Part shown: piece after piece, positions 1-8,885 of the stretch
How the letters are laid out: each line of letters begins with the position of its first letter
Position numbering within the stretch: position 1 is the first letter of the stretch
Translations under genes and position numbers: made by a program
Source: Micromonospora violae
GTDB taxonomy: Bacteria > Actinomycetota > Actinomycetes > Mycobacteriales > Micromonosporaceae
Length of the DNA stretch: 64,000 nt
Assembly (NCBI RefSeq): GCF_004217135.1
Contig: NZ_SHKK01000001.1
Span: forward strand, 6,944,001-7,008,000
Direction of reading: 5' to 3'
The notes under the pieces: generated by a model
The model's database searches: none
What the model was told of the DNA's origin: nothing
The model's input: only the letters and a program-made list of their open reading frames with translations

Positions 1-7
1 CACCGTC

Positions 8-62
8 GATCATGAGGTTGACGGCGGTTTGACGATCGACGACTGCCGTCAACCTCATGATC
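8..62. repeat. Intergenic inverted repeat 1 (CGATCATG family)
   Basis: The arms at 8-25 and 45-62 are perfect 18-base complements (GATCATGAGGTTGACGGC and its reverse complement) around a 19-base spacer that contains another GATCGAC. The repeat lies just before the start of the E1-like gene. Its outer end, CGATCATG, is shared with the repeats at 25918-25999 and 55024-55094. It could form a cruciform or an RNA hairpin. What lies to its left is outside the window. Confidence 0.85.
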
Positions 63-118
63 AACATGTACTGCACCCCTCGCGAGGGCGTCAACGACGA
101 CGCCTGGATGGAGCCACC

Positions 119-2476
119 GTGACCGAGCACGACCTCGATGTCCTCGACGAGATCCAGCGGCGGGTGCTCTGGCTCGCCACCCGGATCGTGGACGCCGCCA
201 ACCATGACCGGGCCACCGGCGACGGTGTGAAGGTCGGCGGCCACCAGGCGTCCAGCGCGTCCCTGGTCACCGCGATGACCGCGCTCTGGTTCGCGCACCT
301 GGACGCCGAGGACCGGGTCGCGGTGAAACCGCACGCGTCCCCGGTGTTCCACGCCATCCAGTACCTGCTCGGCAACCTGGACCGCTCCTACCTGCCCCGA
401 CTGCGGGCCCGGGGCGGCCTCCAGTCGTACCCGTCGCGTACGAAGGACCCGGACGCTGTGGACTTCTCCACCGGGTCCGTCGGCCTGGGCGCGGCGGCGC
501 CGCTCTTCGCCGCCGCCACCCGCCGCTACGTCGACGCGCACTTCGGGGCCCGCCCGCACTCCCGGTTCGTGGCGCTGATCGGTGACGCCGAGCTGGACGA
601 GGGGAACATCTGGGAGGCGGTGGCCGACCCGGCGACCACCGGGCTGGGCAACGCCATGTGGCTGGTCGACTTCAACCGCCAGTCACTGGACCGGGTGGTC
701 CCCGGCATCCGGATCAACCAGTGGCGGGGTCAGTTCGAGGCGGCCGGCTGGCACGTCGTGGAGGTCAAGTACGGCCGCCGGCTCGCCGAGGCGTACGCCC
801 GGCCGGGTGGTGAGGCGTTGCGCGACTGGATCGACGCGATGCCCAACGAGCAGTACCAGTCGCTGTTCGGGCTGGCCGGGCCGGCACTGCGCAAGCAGTT
901 CCTGGACGGCGCTCCAACCGGCATCGCCGAGCTGATCGCCGACGTCTCCGACGACGAACTCGGCCCGCTCGTCACCGACCTGGGCGGGCACGACCTTCAG
1001 GCGATGCTGGACGCGTACGCCCAGTGCGACGCGGTCACCGACCGGCCCAGCGTCGTCTTCGCGTACACGGTGAAGGGTTGGGGGTTGCCCATCGCCGGCA
1101 ATCCGCGTAACCATTCCGCGCTGCTCAGCCCGGAGCAGGTCGACTCGCTGCGCGCCGCCCAGGGGTTGACCGCCGAGACCGAGTGGGACCGGCTCGACCC
1201 GGCGTCGCCCGCCGGGATCCAGGCCGGCGCCCGCCGGGAGGCGCTGTCCCGCGCGCCGCGCGAGCGGGCGCTGGGGGTCACCGTCCCGGAGAGCACGGGA
1301 GTACGCGCCAACAAGCCGATCTCCACCCAGGAGGTCTTCGGTCGGGTGCTGGTGGACCTGGCGCGGGACCGGGAGGTGGGGCGCTACCTGGTCACCACCG
1401 CGCCGGACGTGGCCACCTCCACCAACCTCGCCGGGTTCATCAACAAGACCGGGGTGTTCGCCCCCACCGAGCAGCGATCCTGGACCGAGGACCGGATGCT
1501 GCGCTGGATCCAGAGCCCCGCCGGTCAGCACATCGAGCTGGGCATCTCGGAGATGAACCTGTTCCTGCTGCTGGGCCAGCTCGGGCTCTCCTGGGACCTG
1601 TCCGGGCAGCCGCTGCTGCCGGTGGGCACGGTCTACGACCCGTTCGTGCTGCGGGGCCTCGACGCGTTCCTGTACGGCACGTACTCCGGCTCCCGGTTCG
1701 TGGTGGCCGGCACCCCGTCCGGCATCACCCTGGCCCCGGAGGGCGGCGCGCACCAGTCCACCATCACCGCGTCGGTGGGCCTGGAGCTGCCCGGGGTGAC
1801 GTTCGTCGAGCCGGCGTACGCGGCCACCCTCGACTGGCTGCTCTGCGACGCGCTCGGGCAGATCGCCGGCGGGTCGACGCCGGCCGCTACCGCCGCACCC
1901 GCCGAGGACGGCGCGTACTACTTCCGGTTGAGCACCCGACCGCTGGACCAGGCGCCGTTCGAGGCGGCCCGGGCGCGGCTCGGCGACGCGGTGCTGCGTC
2001 GGCAGGTCGTCGCCGGGGCGTACCGGCTGGTCGACGCGCACCAGGCGTACCCGCACCTGGTCGACGCACCGGTGGTGCAGTTGGCCGCCTCCGGTGCGGT
2101 GCTGCCCGAGGTGCTGGCCGCCGCGGCGGAGTTGGCCGAGGAGGGCATCGCCGCGCACGTGGTGGACGTGACCTCGCTGGACCGGCTCTACCGGGCCTGG
2201 CAGCGCACCTTGCGGCAGGGCGTACGGACGGCCACGGTGCCCAGCGTGCCGGGCGCGCTGCGGTCCGCGTTCGCCGATCGGGTGCCGGTGGTGACCGTGC
2301 ACGACGCCGCGTCGCACGCGATGGCCTGGCTCGGGTCGGCGGTCGGTGCGCCGGCGGTACCGCTCGGGGTGGACGAGTTCGGCCAGTCCGGCAGTGTCGC
2401 CGAGCTGTACGAACTGCACGACCTGCTGCCCGGCAGCATCGTCAACGCCGCCCTGGCCGCCATCGCCCTGCGCTGA
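119..2476 (+). CDS. Pyruvate dehydrogenase E1-like / transketolase-like thiamine diphosphate enzyme
   Basis: This 785-residue protein has the three-part layout of homodimeric E1 (AceE) and transketolases: a ThDP-binding N-domain, a pyrimidine-binding middle domain and a transketolase C-domain. GDAELDEGN followed by DFNRQSLDR matches the ThDP/Mg motif region of AceE, so the expected role is decarboxylation of pyruvate or a related 2-keto acid in the cytoplasm. It is about 100 residues shorter than typical AceE proteins, and no E2 or E3 gene is nearby, so the substrate is uncertain. The GTG at 119 follows a GGATGGAG box. The open frame reaches back to 29, but that part overlaps an inverted repeat and is probably not translated. 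It converges with the phosphoesterase gene 13 bases downstream. Confidence 0.82.
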   Translation: MTEHDLDVLDEIQRRVLWLATRIVDAANHDRATGDGVKVGGHQASSASLVTAMTALWFAHLDAEDRVAVKPHASPVFHAIQYLLGNLDRSYLPRLRARGGLQSYPSRTKDPDAVDFSTGSVGLGAAAPLFAAATRRYVDAHFGARPHSRFVALIGDAELDEGNIWEAVADPATTGLGNAMWLVDFNRQSLDRVVPGIRINQWRGQFEAAGWHVVEVKYGRRLAEAYARPGGEALRDWIDAMPNEQYQSLFGLAGPALRKQFLDGAPTGIAELIADVSDDELGPLVTDLGGHDLQAMLDAYAQCDAVTDRPSVVFAYTVKGWGLPIAGNPRNHSALLSPEQVDSLRAAQGLTAETEWDRLDPASPAGIQAGARREALSRAPRERALGVTVPESTGVRANKPISTQEVFGRVLVDLARDREVGRYLVTTAPDVATSTNLAGFINKTGVFAPTEQRSWTEDRMLRWIQSPAGQHIELGISEMNLFLLLGQLGLSWDLSGQPLLPVGTVYDPFVLRGLDAFLYGTYSGSRFVVAGTPSGITLAPEGGAHQSTITASVGLELPGVTFVEPAYAATLDWLLCDALGQIAGGSTPAATAAPAEDGAYYFRLSTRPLDQAPFEAARARLGDAVLRRQVVAGAYRLVDAHQAYPHLVDAPVVQLAASGAVLPEVLAAAAELAEEGIAAHVVDVTSLDRLYRAWQRTLRQGVRTATVPSVPGALRSAFADRVPVVTVHDAASHAMAWLGSAVGAPAVPLGVDEFGQSGSVAELYELHDLLPGSIVNAALAAIALR

Positions 2477-2489
2477 CCCGTCCCGCGCC

Positions 2490-4082
2490 TCAGCGGGTCG
2501 GCGTCGGGGTCGGTGTCGCGTTCGGCGTCGGGGTGCCCGACGGGGGTGGGGTGGCGGTCGGGTTCTCCACCAGGCGTCGTTCCAGGTTGACCTGGGCCTG
2601 CCCGGTGCCGCCGACGGTGATGGTGTCGTACGCCTGGAGCATCTTCTGCTCGTCGAAGTAGAGCACGCTCATCGACAGCGGGGTGGGCTTCTCGCCCTCC
2701 AGGCCGCGCAGCCCGGCACCGCCGGTGGACCCCTCCACCATCAGCGTGGTGGGCTGCTGCCCGGGCGTCTCCGGCAGCTTGGAGATCTGTCGGGCGTGGG
2801 TGTGCCCGGCCAGCACCAGCGGGCAGGTGCCGGCCAGCGGCCCGGCCGACGCCGGGTCGTGCACGAGAGCGATGTTGACCGGTCGTGGTGACCTGCGGAT
2901 CGTCGCGGCGAGCTGGTCGCCGGCACCGGTCACCTGGTCGGCCACCTGCTGGGTCAACCCGCTGCCGGCGGGGGACGTGTTCTTGTCCGGGGTGAAGCGC
3001 GGGTCGCCGATGCCGGCGATGGTCAGCCCGGCGACCGTCGTGGTCGTGTTGTTCAGCACGATGGCGTTCGGTTGGCGGGCCACCGCGGCGGCGGTCTTGC
3101 CGGAGTCGTGGTTGCCCCGGATGAAGACGTACGGCTTCTTGAGCAGGCTGATCGAGCCGACGAAGGACGCCTCCGGCTCGCTGCCCCAGTCGGTGATGTC
3201 GCCGGTGTCGATCACCACGTCGATGCCGAACTGCTCGACGACCGTCCGGATCAGTTGCCAGCCGGTCGGGTTGAGGTGCATGTCGGAGACGTGCAGCACC
3301 CGGGTGGTGCCCGGGGTCGGCTCCAGCAGCGGAAGCGCCGAGACGGTGGTGTAGAGCTGGCTGACGTTGCCGACCAGACGCTGCAACTGCTCCGCGTACT
3401 TGGTGTAGTCGTTGGCGATCCGGCGGGCGTCACCGACGATGGCCGGCGCGTTGACCAGCAACCCCTCGTAGCGGGGTTCCTCGATGGCCTGCGGGCGCAG
3501 CGTCGCCGCCGCCGTGCCGAGGCTGCCGGCGGTGACCAGCAGCGCCAACCCACCCGCCCACGCGGTGCGCCGGACGTTGCGGAAGATCAGCCCGGCCAGC
3601 ACCAGGGTGACCAGCACCGACGCGCCGAGGGTACGCAGACCGAGGCGCATCACACCGGAGCGGACGTCCTCCACCGCGCTCTGGCTGGCCCGGCTGATGC
3701 TGGCCGGGTCGTCGATCAGCGCCTCGGTGCGCCCCTGGTCGAGCGCGCCCAGCCGGACGGTGAGGTGGGTGGGCCCGTCGTGGCTGTCGAGCAGCAGCGC
3801 GCCGAGCGGCGGGATGTCGACGGTGGTGCCGCCATCGGTGGCGGGGGAGATGCTGAGGCTGGCCCGGAACGGGCCGATGTCGGTGCTCACCTGGCCGCCG
3901 GCCAGCACCCCGAGCACCGCCCCGCCGAGGGCCACGGCGAGGACGGCGACGATCAGCCCGACGCGGCGCAACGGGCCGGCGGCAGCGACCCGCCACCCCG
4001 TCGGGCGCGGTCGGTCGTCGCCGGTCACCGGGTCGTCCCGGTCATCGGCGTCGTCGTGCCGCTCGTCGCGCTGCCCGTCCAT
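2490..4082 (-). CDS. Membrane-anchored metallophosphoesterase
   Basis: This is a 530-residue calcineurin-like phosphoesterase. The metal-binding motifs are visible: DTGDITDWGS, RGNHDSG and HTHARQ, in the order expected for the family. The N-terminal part has a charged Asp/Arg-rich head, a hydrophobic segment at about residues 40-65, an extracytoplasmic-looking stretch and a second hydrophobic segment at about 150-190, so the catalytic domain should be tethered to the membrane. The C-terminus ends in a Pro/Thr-rich tail. The substrate cannot be told from sequence. The gene converges with the E1-like gene. The ATG at 4082 lacks a clear ribosome binding site. Confidence 0.85.
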   Translation of the reverse strand: MDGQRDERHDDADDRDDPVTGDDRPRPTGWRVAAAGPLRRVGLIVAVLAVALGGAVLGVLAGGQVSTDIGPFRASLSISPATDGGTTVDIPPLGALLLDSHDGPTHLTVRLGALDQGRTEALIDDPASISRASQSAVEDVRSGVMRLGLRTLGASVLVTLVLAGLIFRNVRRTAWAGGLALLVTAGSLGTAAATLRPQAIEEPRYEGLLVNAPAIVGDARRIANDYTKYAEQLQRLVGNVSQLYTTVSALPLLEPTPGTTRVLHVSDMHLNPTGWQLIRTVVEQFGIDVVIDTGDITDWGSEPEASFVGSISLLKKPYVFIRGNHDSGKTAAAVARQPNAIVLNNTTTTVAGLTIAGIGDPRFTPDKNTSPAGSGLTQQVADQVTGAGDQLAATIRRSPRPVNIALVHDPASAGPLAGTCPLVLAGHTHARQISKLPETPGQQPTTLMVEGSTGGAGLRGLEGEKPTPLSMSVLYFDEQKMLQAYDTITVGGTGQAQVNLERRLVENPTATPPPSGTPTPNATPTPTPTR

Positions 4083-4142
4083 GCTGAAAGTCTGACCTGC
4101 CCGTCGGAAGATCTTGGCAAACCTGAATCGTTGGTGGCGGAA

Positions 4143-5315
4143 TCAGCTGCGCCCGCCGTCACCGCCCGCGAAGACCACCCGCAGGAGCCGGTCGTCGTCG
4201 CCCGCCGGGTTGCCCCGGCCGTCGTGGTTGGAGGTGCTCACCCACAGCGACCCGTCCGGTGCCGCGGCGACCGCCCGCAGCCGACCGTAGCGGTTGGTGA
4301 GCAGCTCGTTCGGCTGGCCAAGCAGCGTACCCGTGTCGGTCAGCTCCATCACCCAGAGACGCTTGCCGCGCAGGCAGCCGGTGACCAGCAGCCGGTCCGT
4401 GGCGGCCAGACCGGAGCAGGACGCGTCCGACGTCGGCCACTGCACGATCGGGTCGGTGAACCGCTTGTCGCTGGCCTTACCCTCGACCTCCGGCCAGCCG
4501 TAGTTGCCGCCCTTGGTGATCTGGTTGATCTCGTCCCAGGTGTTCTGGCCGAACTCGACGGCGTACATCCGCTTGCCGGCGTCCCAGGCGAACCCCTGGA
4601 CGTTGCGGTGCCCCAGCGACCAGACCGGGGAGTTGGGGTACGGATTCCCGGCGGCGGGCTTGCCCTCCCTGGTGATCCGGAGGATCTTGCCGCCGAGGCT
4701 CTTCACGTCCTGCGAGAGGGGGCGCTGACCGGCGTCACCGGTGCTGACGTAGAGCTGCTTGTCCGGGCCGAAGCCCAACCCGCCGCCGTTGTGCACGTTG
4801 GCCTTGGGGATGCCGGTGAGGATCGGGGTGGGCTGACCGCCGAGTTCCAGCCGGGCGACCCGGTTGTCGCGCTCGGTGGTGTAGTAGACGAACACCGTCC
4901 GGTCCCGGGCGTAGTCGGGGGACACGGCGATGCCGAGCAGGCCACCCTCGCCCGCCGCCGCCACGTCCGGGAGGGTCTGCACCGGGCGGATGCGCAGCCC
5001 GTCCGGCCCGGACTCCGGCCCGACCTGGACGATCCGGCCGTTGTCCCGTTCGGTGACCAGCGCGCCGCCGTCCGGCAGGAAGGCGATCGCCCAGGGCACC
5101 CGCAGGCCCTTGGCGAGCACGGTCGCCACCGCCTGCTGGCCGGCGCCGCCGGGGCCACCGGACGCCGACGGGGTGGGCAGGTTGGGCGGTTCGCCGGCCG
5201 GGTCGGGCTCCGGTTCACCGAAGCTGCACCCGGCGGTGAGCAGCAGCGCCGCGCAGGACGCCGCGAGGGCCACCCGGAGGCGGCGGATGCGAGGGTACGG
5301 GGGACGGGCTCTCAC
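4143..5315 (-). CDS. PQQ-type glucose/sorbosone dehydrogenase-like lipoprotein
   Basis: This 390-residue exported lipoprotein starts with a positively charged signal and the lipobox LLTAGC, then a Pro/Gly-rich linker. The rest is the six-bladed beta-propeller of the glucose/sorbosone dehydrogenase family, recognisable from VPWAIAFLPDGGALVTER, NVHNGGGLGFGP and FGQNTWDEINQI. Such proteins oxidise sugars with PQQ, but many homologues have unknown substrates. The open frame continues to 5477, but that extension precedes the signal peptide and is implausible. The GTG at 5315 has no Shine-Dalgarno. It lies seven bases after a TACCCT box, as expected for a leaderless transcript. Confidence 0.85.
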   Translation of the reverse strand: MRARPPYPRIRRLRVALAASCAALLLTAGCSFGEPEPDPAGEPPNLPTPSASGGPGGAGQQAVATVLAKGLRVPWAIAFLPDGGALVTERDNGRIVQVGPESGPDGLRIRPVQTLPDVAAAGEGGLLGIAVSPDYARDRTVFVYYTTERDNRVARLELGGQPTPILTGIPKANVHNGGGLGFGPDKQLYVSTGDAGQRPLSQDVKSLGGKILRITREGKPAAGNPYPNSPVWSLGHRNVQGFAWDAGKRMYAVEFGQNTWDEINQITKGGNYGWPEVEGKASDKRFTDPIVQWPTSDASCSGLAATDRLLVTGCLRGKRLWVMELTDTGTLLGQPNELLTNRYGRLRAVAAAPDGSLWVSTSNHDGRGNPAGDDDRLLRVVFAGGDGGRS

Positions 5316-5322
5316 CCGGCCC

Positions 5323-5328
5323 AGGGTA
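5323..5328 (-). promoter_or_regulatory. Putative -10 box of a leaderless promoter
   Basis: On the minus strand TACCCT is followed by seven bases and then the GTG start of the sugar dehydrogenase lipoprotein. This spacing puts transcription start at or next to the start codon. No ribosome binding site is present. Confidence 0.5.
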
Positions 5329-5397
5329 GCCCGCCGCACGGCCCCGCCGGGCCCGTCGAGTGCCAACGGGGTGCCGGCGAGCCCACCGGACCACCGA

Positions 5398-7215
5398 TCA
5401 GCGCGCCCGTACGGCCAGCAGCGCGGTGTCGTCCTCCCGGTGGTGGATCGAGGCGAGCAACAGGTCGCACAGCTCACTGAGGGGCAGCGTGTCGGTGCCG
5501 GCCAGGCGGCCCGCCAACTCGACCAACCCGTCGTCGATGGATCGGTCCCGCCGTTCGATCAGCCCGTCGGTGTAGAGCAGCAGGGTGTCGCCGGTGGCCA
5601 GGCTTGTCGACTGGCTGCTCCTCGGCGACCGGCGGGCCAGCCCGAGCAGCGGCTCCGGCGTCGCAACCAGGACCTCCACCGCCCCGCCGACGCGGACCAC
5701 CAGGGCCGGTGGGTGCCCGGCGTTGGACCAGGTCACCTCGTGCACACCGGCGCGCTGCGGACGGATCCGGACCAGCGTCGCGGTGGCGGCGGTCGCCAGC
5801 CGCAGGCCGCGGATCGCGTCGTCCAGGTTGCTCAGCAGCGCCCCGACCTCGTCCGGCCGGCTGAAGGCGTTGCCCCGCACCAGGTTGCGCAGCTGACCCA
5901 TGGTCGCCGCCGCCTCGATGTCGTGCCCGGCGACGTCCCCGATCGCGGCGATCACGTCGCCGCCGGGCTGCACGAAGGCGTCGTACCAGTCACCGCCCAC
6001 CTGGACCCGGTCGGCCGCCGGCTGGTAGCGGGCGGTCAGCTCCAGCTGCGCCACGACCGGCAGCCGCGGCAGCATGCTGTGTTGCAGGACCTCGGCGACG
6101 TGTCGCTGCTCGCCGTACATCGAGCTGTTGCCGACGGCCTGGCCGGCCCGGCGGCCGATGTCGACAGCGGTGAGCAGGTCCCGGTCGTCGAACGGCTGAC
6201 GCTGGCCGCCGTTGACGAGGGTGATCGCCCCCAGCACCGTGCCGCCGACGCCTCGGACCGGAACGCTCAGGTAGGAGGCGATGCCCAGGCGGCTGGCGAT
6301 GGTCGGCATCTCCGGGTGGGTGGTGCCCCTCGCCACGTCGGCCAGGGACGCCACGCTGCCGAGTTGGGGTTGGCCGGTCCGGAGCACCGCCCGGATGACC
6401 GACTCGGGGCTCAGCCCGGTGCGCAGCAGCTCGCCGAACCTGTCGACGTCCGCGGTGCGGGCCGGGTCCCGGTGCACCGACACCACCTCGCGGGGCAGGC
6501 CGGTGGGCCCGATCAGGGTGAGCAGGCACCAGTCGGCGAGCAGCGGCACCATGGCGGCGGCGAGCCGACGCAGCGTGGTGGTCACGTCCAGGGTGCCGGC
6601 CAACGTCTCGCTCACCCCGGCCAGCAGCTCCAGCCGCTCGTGTGCCTGCACGGCCCGCCGCTGCGCCTCCTGTGCGCCGTCGAGCGCGATCCGCAGTCGC
6701 AGCTCCGACGAGCAGGCGGCGGCCAGGTCGGCCAGGGTCCGCAGCTGCGCGCCCGACCAGTCGCGGGGTTTGCTGTCGATGGCGCACAGCGAGCCGAGCA
6801 CCCGGCCGGAGAGGTCGGTCAGCGGCATCCCGGCGTACGCGACCACGCCGAGGTCGTCGACGGCCAGATTGTGCCGGACGCGGGGGTGCAGGCGAGTGTC
6901 CGGCAGCACCATCGGCGCTTCGAGGTCCACCACGTGCTGACAGAACGAGTGACTCAGTGGGGTCTGCCGGCGCTCCGACCAGGGCTGCGGCAACCCGACC
7001 GCGCCCGGGAAGAACTGCCGGTCGGCGGAGACCAGGGAGACGAGCGCGACCGGCACGTCCAACAGATCACTGACCAGCCGGGCGAACCGGTCGAACGCCT
7101 CGTCCGGGGCGGCGCCCAGCCCGGTGTCGGCGAGCGCGCGCAACCGTGCCGGGTCGCCGAGCACCGAAGGTGGCGCGATCGGAGGCCGGGCGGTGGCGGG
7201 GGAGCCGTCGGTCAT
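5398..7215 (-). CDS. GAF-domain PP2C/SpoIIE-type serine phosphatase
   Basis: This is a 605-residue cytoplasmic signalling phosphatase. Two GAF-type sensory domains come first (about residues 30-180, with PVALVSLVSADRQFF, and about 190-350). The C-terminal SpoIIE/PP2C domain shows the metal-binding acidic residues in GGDWYDAF, IGDVAGHD, LYTDGLIERR and HREDDTALL. Proteins of this type in actinomycetes usually act on anti-sigma factor antagonists in response to small ligands or redox signals, but no sigma or anti-sigma gene is adjacent. The start at ATG 7215 (MTDGS) follows an AAGG box. The longer open frame to 7647 runs into the divergent dehydrogenase gene and is low-complexity. Confidence 0.85.
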   Translation of the reverse strand: MTDGSPATARPPIAPPSVLGDPARLRALADTGLGAAPDEAFDRFARLVSDLLDVPVALVSLVSADRQFFPGAVGLPQPWSERRQTPLSHSFCQHVVDLEAPMVLPDTRLHPRVRHNLAVDDLGVVAYAGMPLTDLSGRVLGSLCAIDSKPRDWSGAQLRTLADLAAACSSELRLRIALDGAQEAQRRAVQAHERLELLAGVSETLAGTLDVTTTLRRLAAAMVPLLADWCLLTLIGPTGLPREVVSVHRDPARTADVDRFGELLRTGLSPESVIRAVLRTGQPQLGSVASLADVARGTTHPEMPTIASRLGIASYLSVPVRGVGGTVLGAITLVNGGQRQPFDDRDLLTAVDIGRRAGQAVGNSSMYGEQRHVAEVLQHSMLPRLPVVAQLELTARYQPAADRVQVGGDWYDAFVQPGGDVIAAIGDVAGHDIEAAATMGQLRNLVRGNAFSRPDEVGALLSNLDDAIRGLRLATAATATLVRIRPQRAGVHEVTWSNAGHPPALVVRVGGAVEVLVATPEPLLGLARRSPRSSQSTSLATGDTLLLYTDGLIERRDRSIDDGLVELAGRLAGTDTLPLSELCDLLLASIHHREDDTALLAVRAR

Positions 7216-7392
7216 CGAGCACCTTGTCTGCCGGGGCGGAGGCCGACCGGCCCTCCGAGCCTTCGTTATACCTCGCGAGGGCCCGAGTCGAACATCGGTG
7301 TGTTGCGCCTCGCCCGCCCCGCCCCGGCCGGCCGAGCCATGGCCGGGACGCCGGTTCGTCGCCGTGCCCGCACCAGCGGTCGCGTGGGGGAC

Positions 7393-7398
7393 TATCGT
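7393..7398 (+). promoter_or_regulatory. Putative -10 box of a leaderless promoter
   Basis: TATCGT stands eight bases before the GTG at 7407. No Shine-Dalgarno sequence precedes that start. Confidence 0.4.
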
Positions 7399-7406
7399 CG
7401 GCGGAC

Positions 7407-8333
7407 GTGAAGGTATGGATTCCGCACCAGGCCGGCCTGAACCTCCTGGGCGAGCTGCCCCCGGACGTGACCGTGGAGGTCTTCGAGCACCCCGAGCGGA
7501 TGCCGTCCGAGGCGGCCGACGTTCGCGTCTGGGTGCCACCTTTCCTGGGTGGCTCGGACGCGACGGCGATGCTGCGTGAGCTGCCCGACCTGGCGGTGGT
7601 GCAGTTGCTCTCCGCCGGGGCGGACGCCTGGGCCGGTCGGACGCCACCGACTGTCACGCTCTGCGACGCGCGGGGCGTGCACGACCCGGCCACCGCCGAG
7701 TGGGTCGTCACCGCGATCCTCGCCCAGCTGCGCGCGTTCCCGGCGTTCGTCCGCGCGCAGGCCGAGCGGCGCTGGGCGTTCGCGGAGCACACCCCGACCG
7801 ACGAGCTGACCGGCAAGCGGGTGCTCATCGTCGGCGCCGGCTCGATCGGCACCGCGGTGCGCGACCGGCTGGCCCCGTTCGACGTGAGCTTCACCCTGGT
7901 CGCCAGGACGGCCCGCCCGGAGCAGGGGGTGCACGCCGTCGAGGAGCTGCCCCGGCTGCTGCCGGACGCGGACGTGGTGGTGGTGCTGGTGCCGCTCACC
8001 GACCAGACCCGTGGCCTGATCGACAAGGCGTTCCTCGCCGCGATGCCGGACGGGGCGTTGTTGGTCAACGCCGCCCGGGGTCCGGTGGCGCACACCGAGG
8101 CGCTCGTCGCCGAGCTGGGCACCGGTCGGATCTCGGCGGCGTTGGACGTCACCGACCCGGAGCCGCTGCCCGCCGACTCGCCGCTGTGGGCGATGCCGAA
8201 CGTGCTGCTCACCCCGCACGTGGGCGGGTCGGTGCGCGGGTTGCTGCCACGCGCCTACCGGCTGGTGGGCGATCAGGTACGCCGCTTCGCCGCCGGGCAG
8301 CCGCTGATCAACACGGTGGTCGACGGTTACTGA
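7407..8333 (+). CDS. D-isomer-specific 2-hydroxyacid dehydrogenase
   Basis: This is a 308-residue NAD(P)-dependent oxidoreductase of the D-2-hydroxyacid dehydrogenase family. The dinucleotide motif is VLIVGAGSIG. The catalytic trio is visible as Arg in NAARGPV, Glu in DPEPLP and His in TPHVGGS. It should interconvert a 2-keto acid and a D-2-hydroxy acid, with glyoxylate, hydroxypyruvate or phosphonate-like substrates all possible. Upstream in-frame sequence to 7146 is shadow coding opposite the phosphatase gene. The last seven bases overlap the end of the convergent membrane protein gene. Confidence 0.88.
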   Translation: MKVWIPHQAGLNLLGELPPDVTVEVFEHPERMPSEAADVRVWVPPFLGGSDATAMLRELPDLAVVQLLSAGADAWAGRTPPTVTLCDARGVHDPATAEWVVTAILAQLRAFPAFVRAQAERRWAFAEHTPTDELTGKRVLIVGAGSIGTAVRDRLAPFDVSFTLVARTARPEQGVHAVEELPRLLPDADVVVVLVPLTDQTRGLIDKAFLAAMPDGALLVNAARGPVAHTEALVAELGTGRISAALDVTDPEPLPADSPLWAMPNVLLTPHVGGSVRGLLPRAYRLVGDQVRRFAAGQPLINTVVDGY

Positions 8334-8719
8334 CCGGGCGCGTCCGCCGGAGCGTCGGGCAGCGTCTGGCCGGTCGCCGCGACCAGCCGAGGCAGGTCCG
8401 CCCCTCGGACCGCCGGCAGGGTGACCTGGCTGCCGTCGTCGAGTCGGGCGACCGCCCGGCCACGCTGGTCGGTGGTCAGCTCGACGACCCGCTCCCAGCT
8501 GATCCGACGTTGCCCGGCCAACGCCCGTACGCGCAGCTCCCGCGCGTCGGCGTCGGTGCCGGCCCGCCAGGCCCACACCGCGACGGCGAGCGGGACGAGC
8601 AGCACCGGCAGCAGGTAGGCCCGGGCGTTGGCCAGCGGCAGGGCGCCGACGACGGCGATGATCGCGGCCACCAGGATGGCTTGGTTGTACCGGAAGCGGA
8701 CCGTGTCGGGCTTACTCAC
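8327..8719 (-). CDS. Small PH-domain-like membrane protein
   Basis: This 130-residue protein has two hydrophobic segments (about residues 12-28 and 33-50). They are followed by a short beta-rich cytoplasmic part beginning WRAGTDADARELRVRALAGQ and containing ISWERVVEL. That is the pattern of bacterial PH-like (DUF2581/YdbT-related) membrane proteins. No enzymatic motif is visible. The GTG at 8719 abuts a GGAGG sequence, which is closer than usual, so initiation may be unusual. The ORF overlaps the 2-hydroxyacid dehydrogenase end by seven bases, tail to tail. Confidence 0.7.
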   Translation of the reverse strand: MSKPDTVRFRYNQAILVAAIIAVVGALPLANARAYLLPVLLVPLAVAVWAWRAGTDADARELRVRALAGQRRISWERVVELTTDQRGRAVARLDDGSQVTLPAVRGADLPRLVAATGQTLPDAPADAPGQ

Positions 8720-8885
8720 CCTCCGATGATCCCACTCCCGGTCGTTTCGACTCGCGGCGGGCGGTGCCAGCAGCATGCGGTACGTCGTACAGTGACACGG
8801 GTCGTTGTCTGCCCTGAGTGACCACCAAGTAACCAATCCGGCCGTCCATCGTTGCCAATCGTGGGTAGCGGACCCGCAACGTCCG

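Noticed and set aside
683..2419. Long minus-strand open frame opposite the E1-like gene
   Set aside because: It is an Arg/Gly/Pro-rich mirror translation of a GC-rich gene with no recognisable domain. The opposite frame has clear E1 motifs.
3072..5480. 802-codon plus-strand open frame
   Set aside because: It covers two well-supported minus-strand genes (phosphoesterase and sugar dehydrogenase) and has only low-complexity composition.
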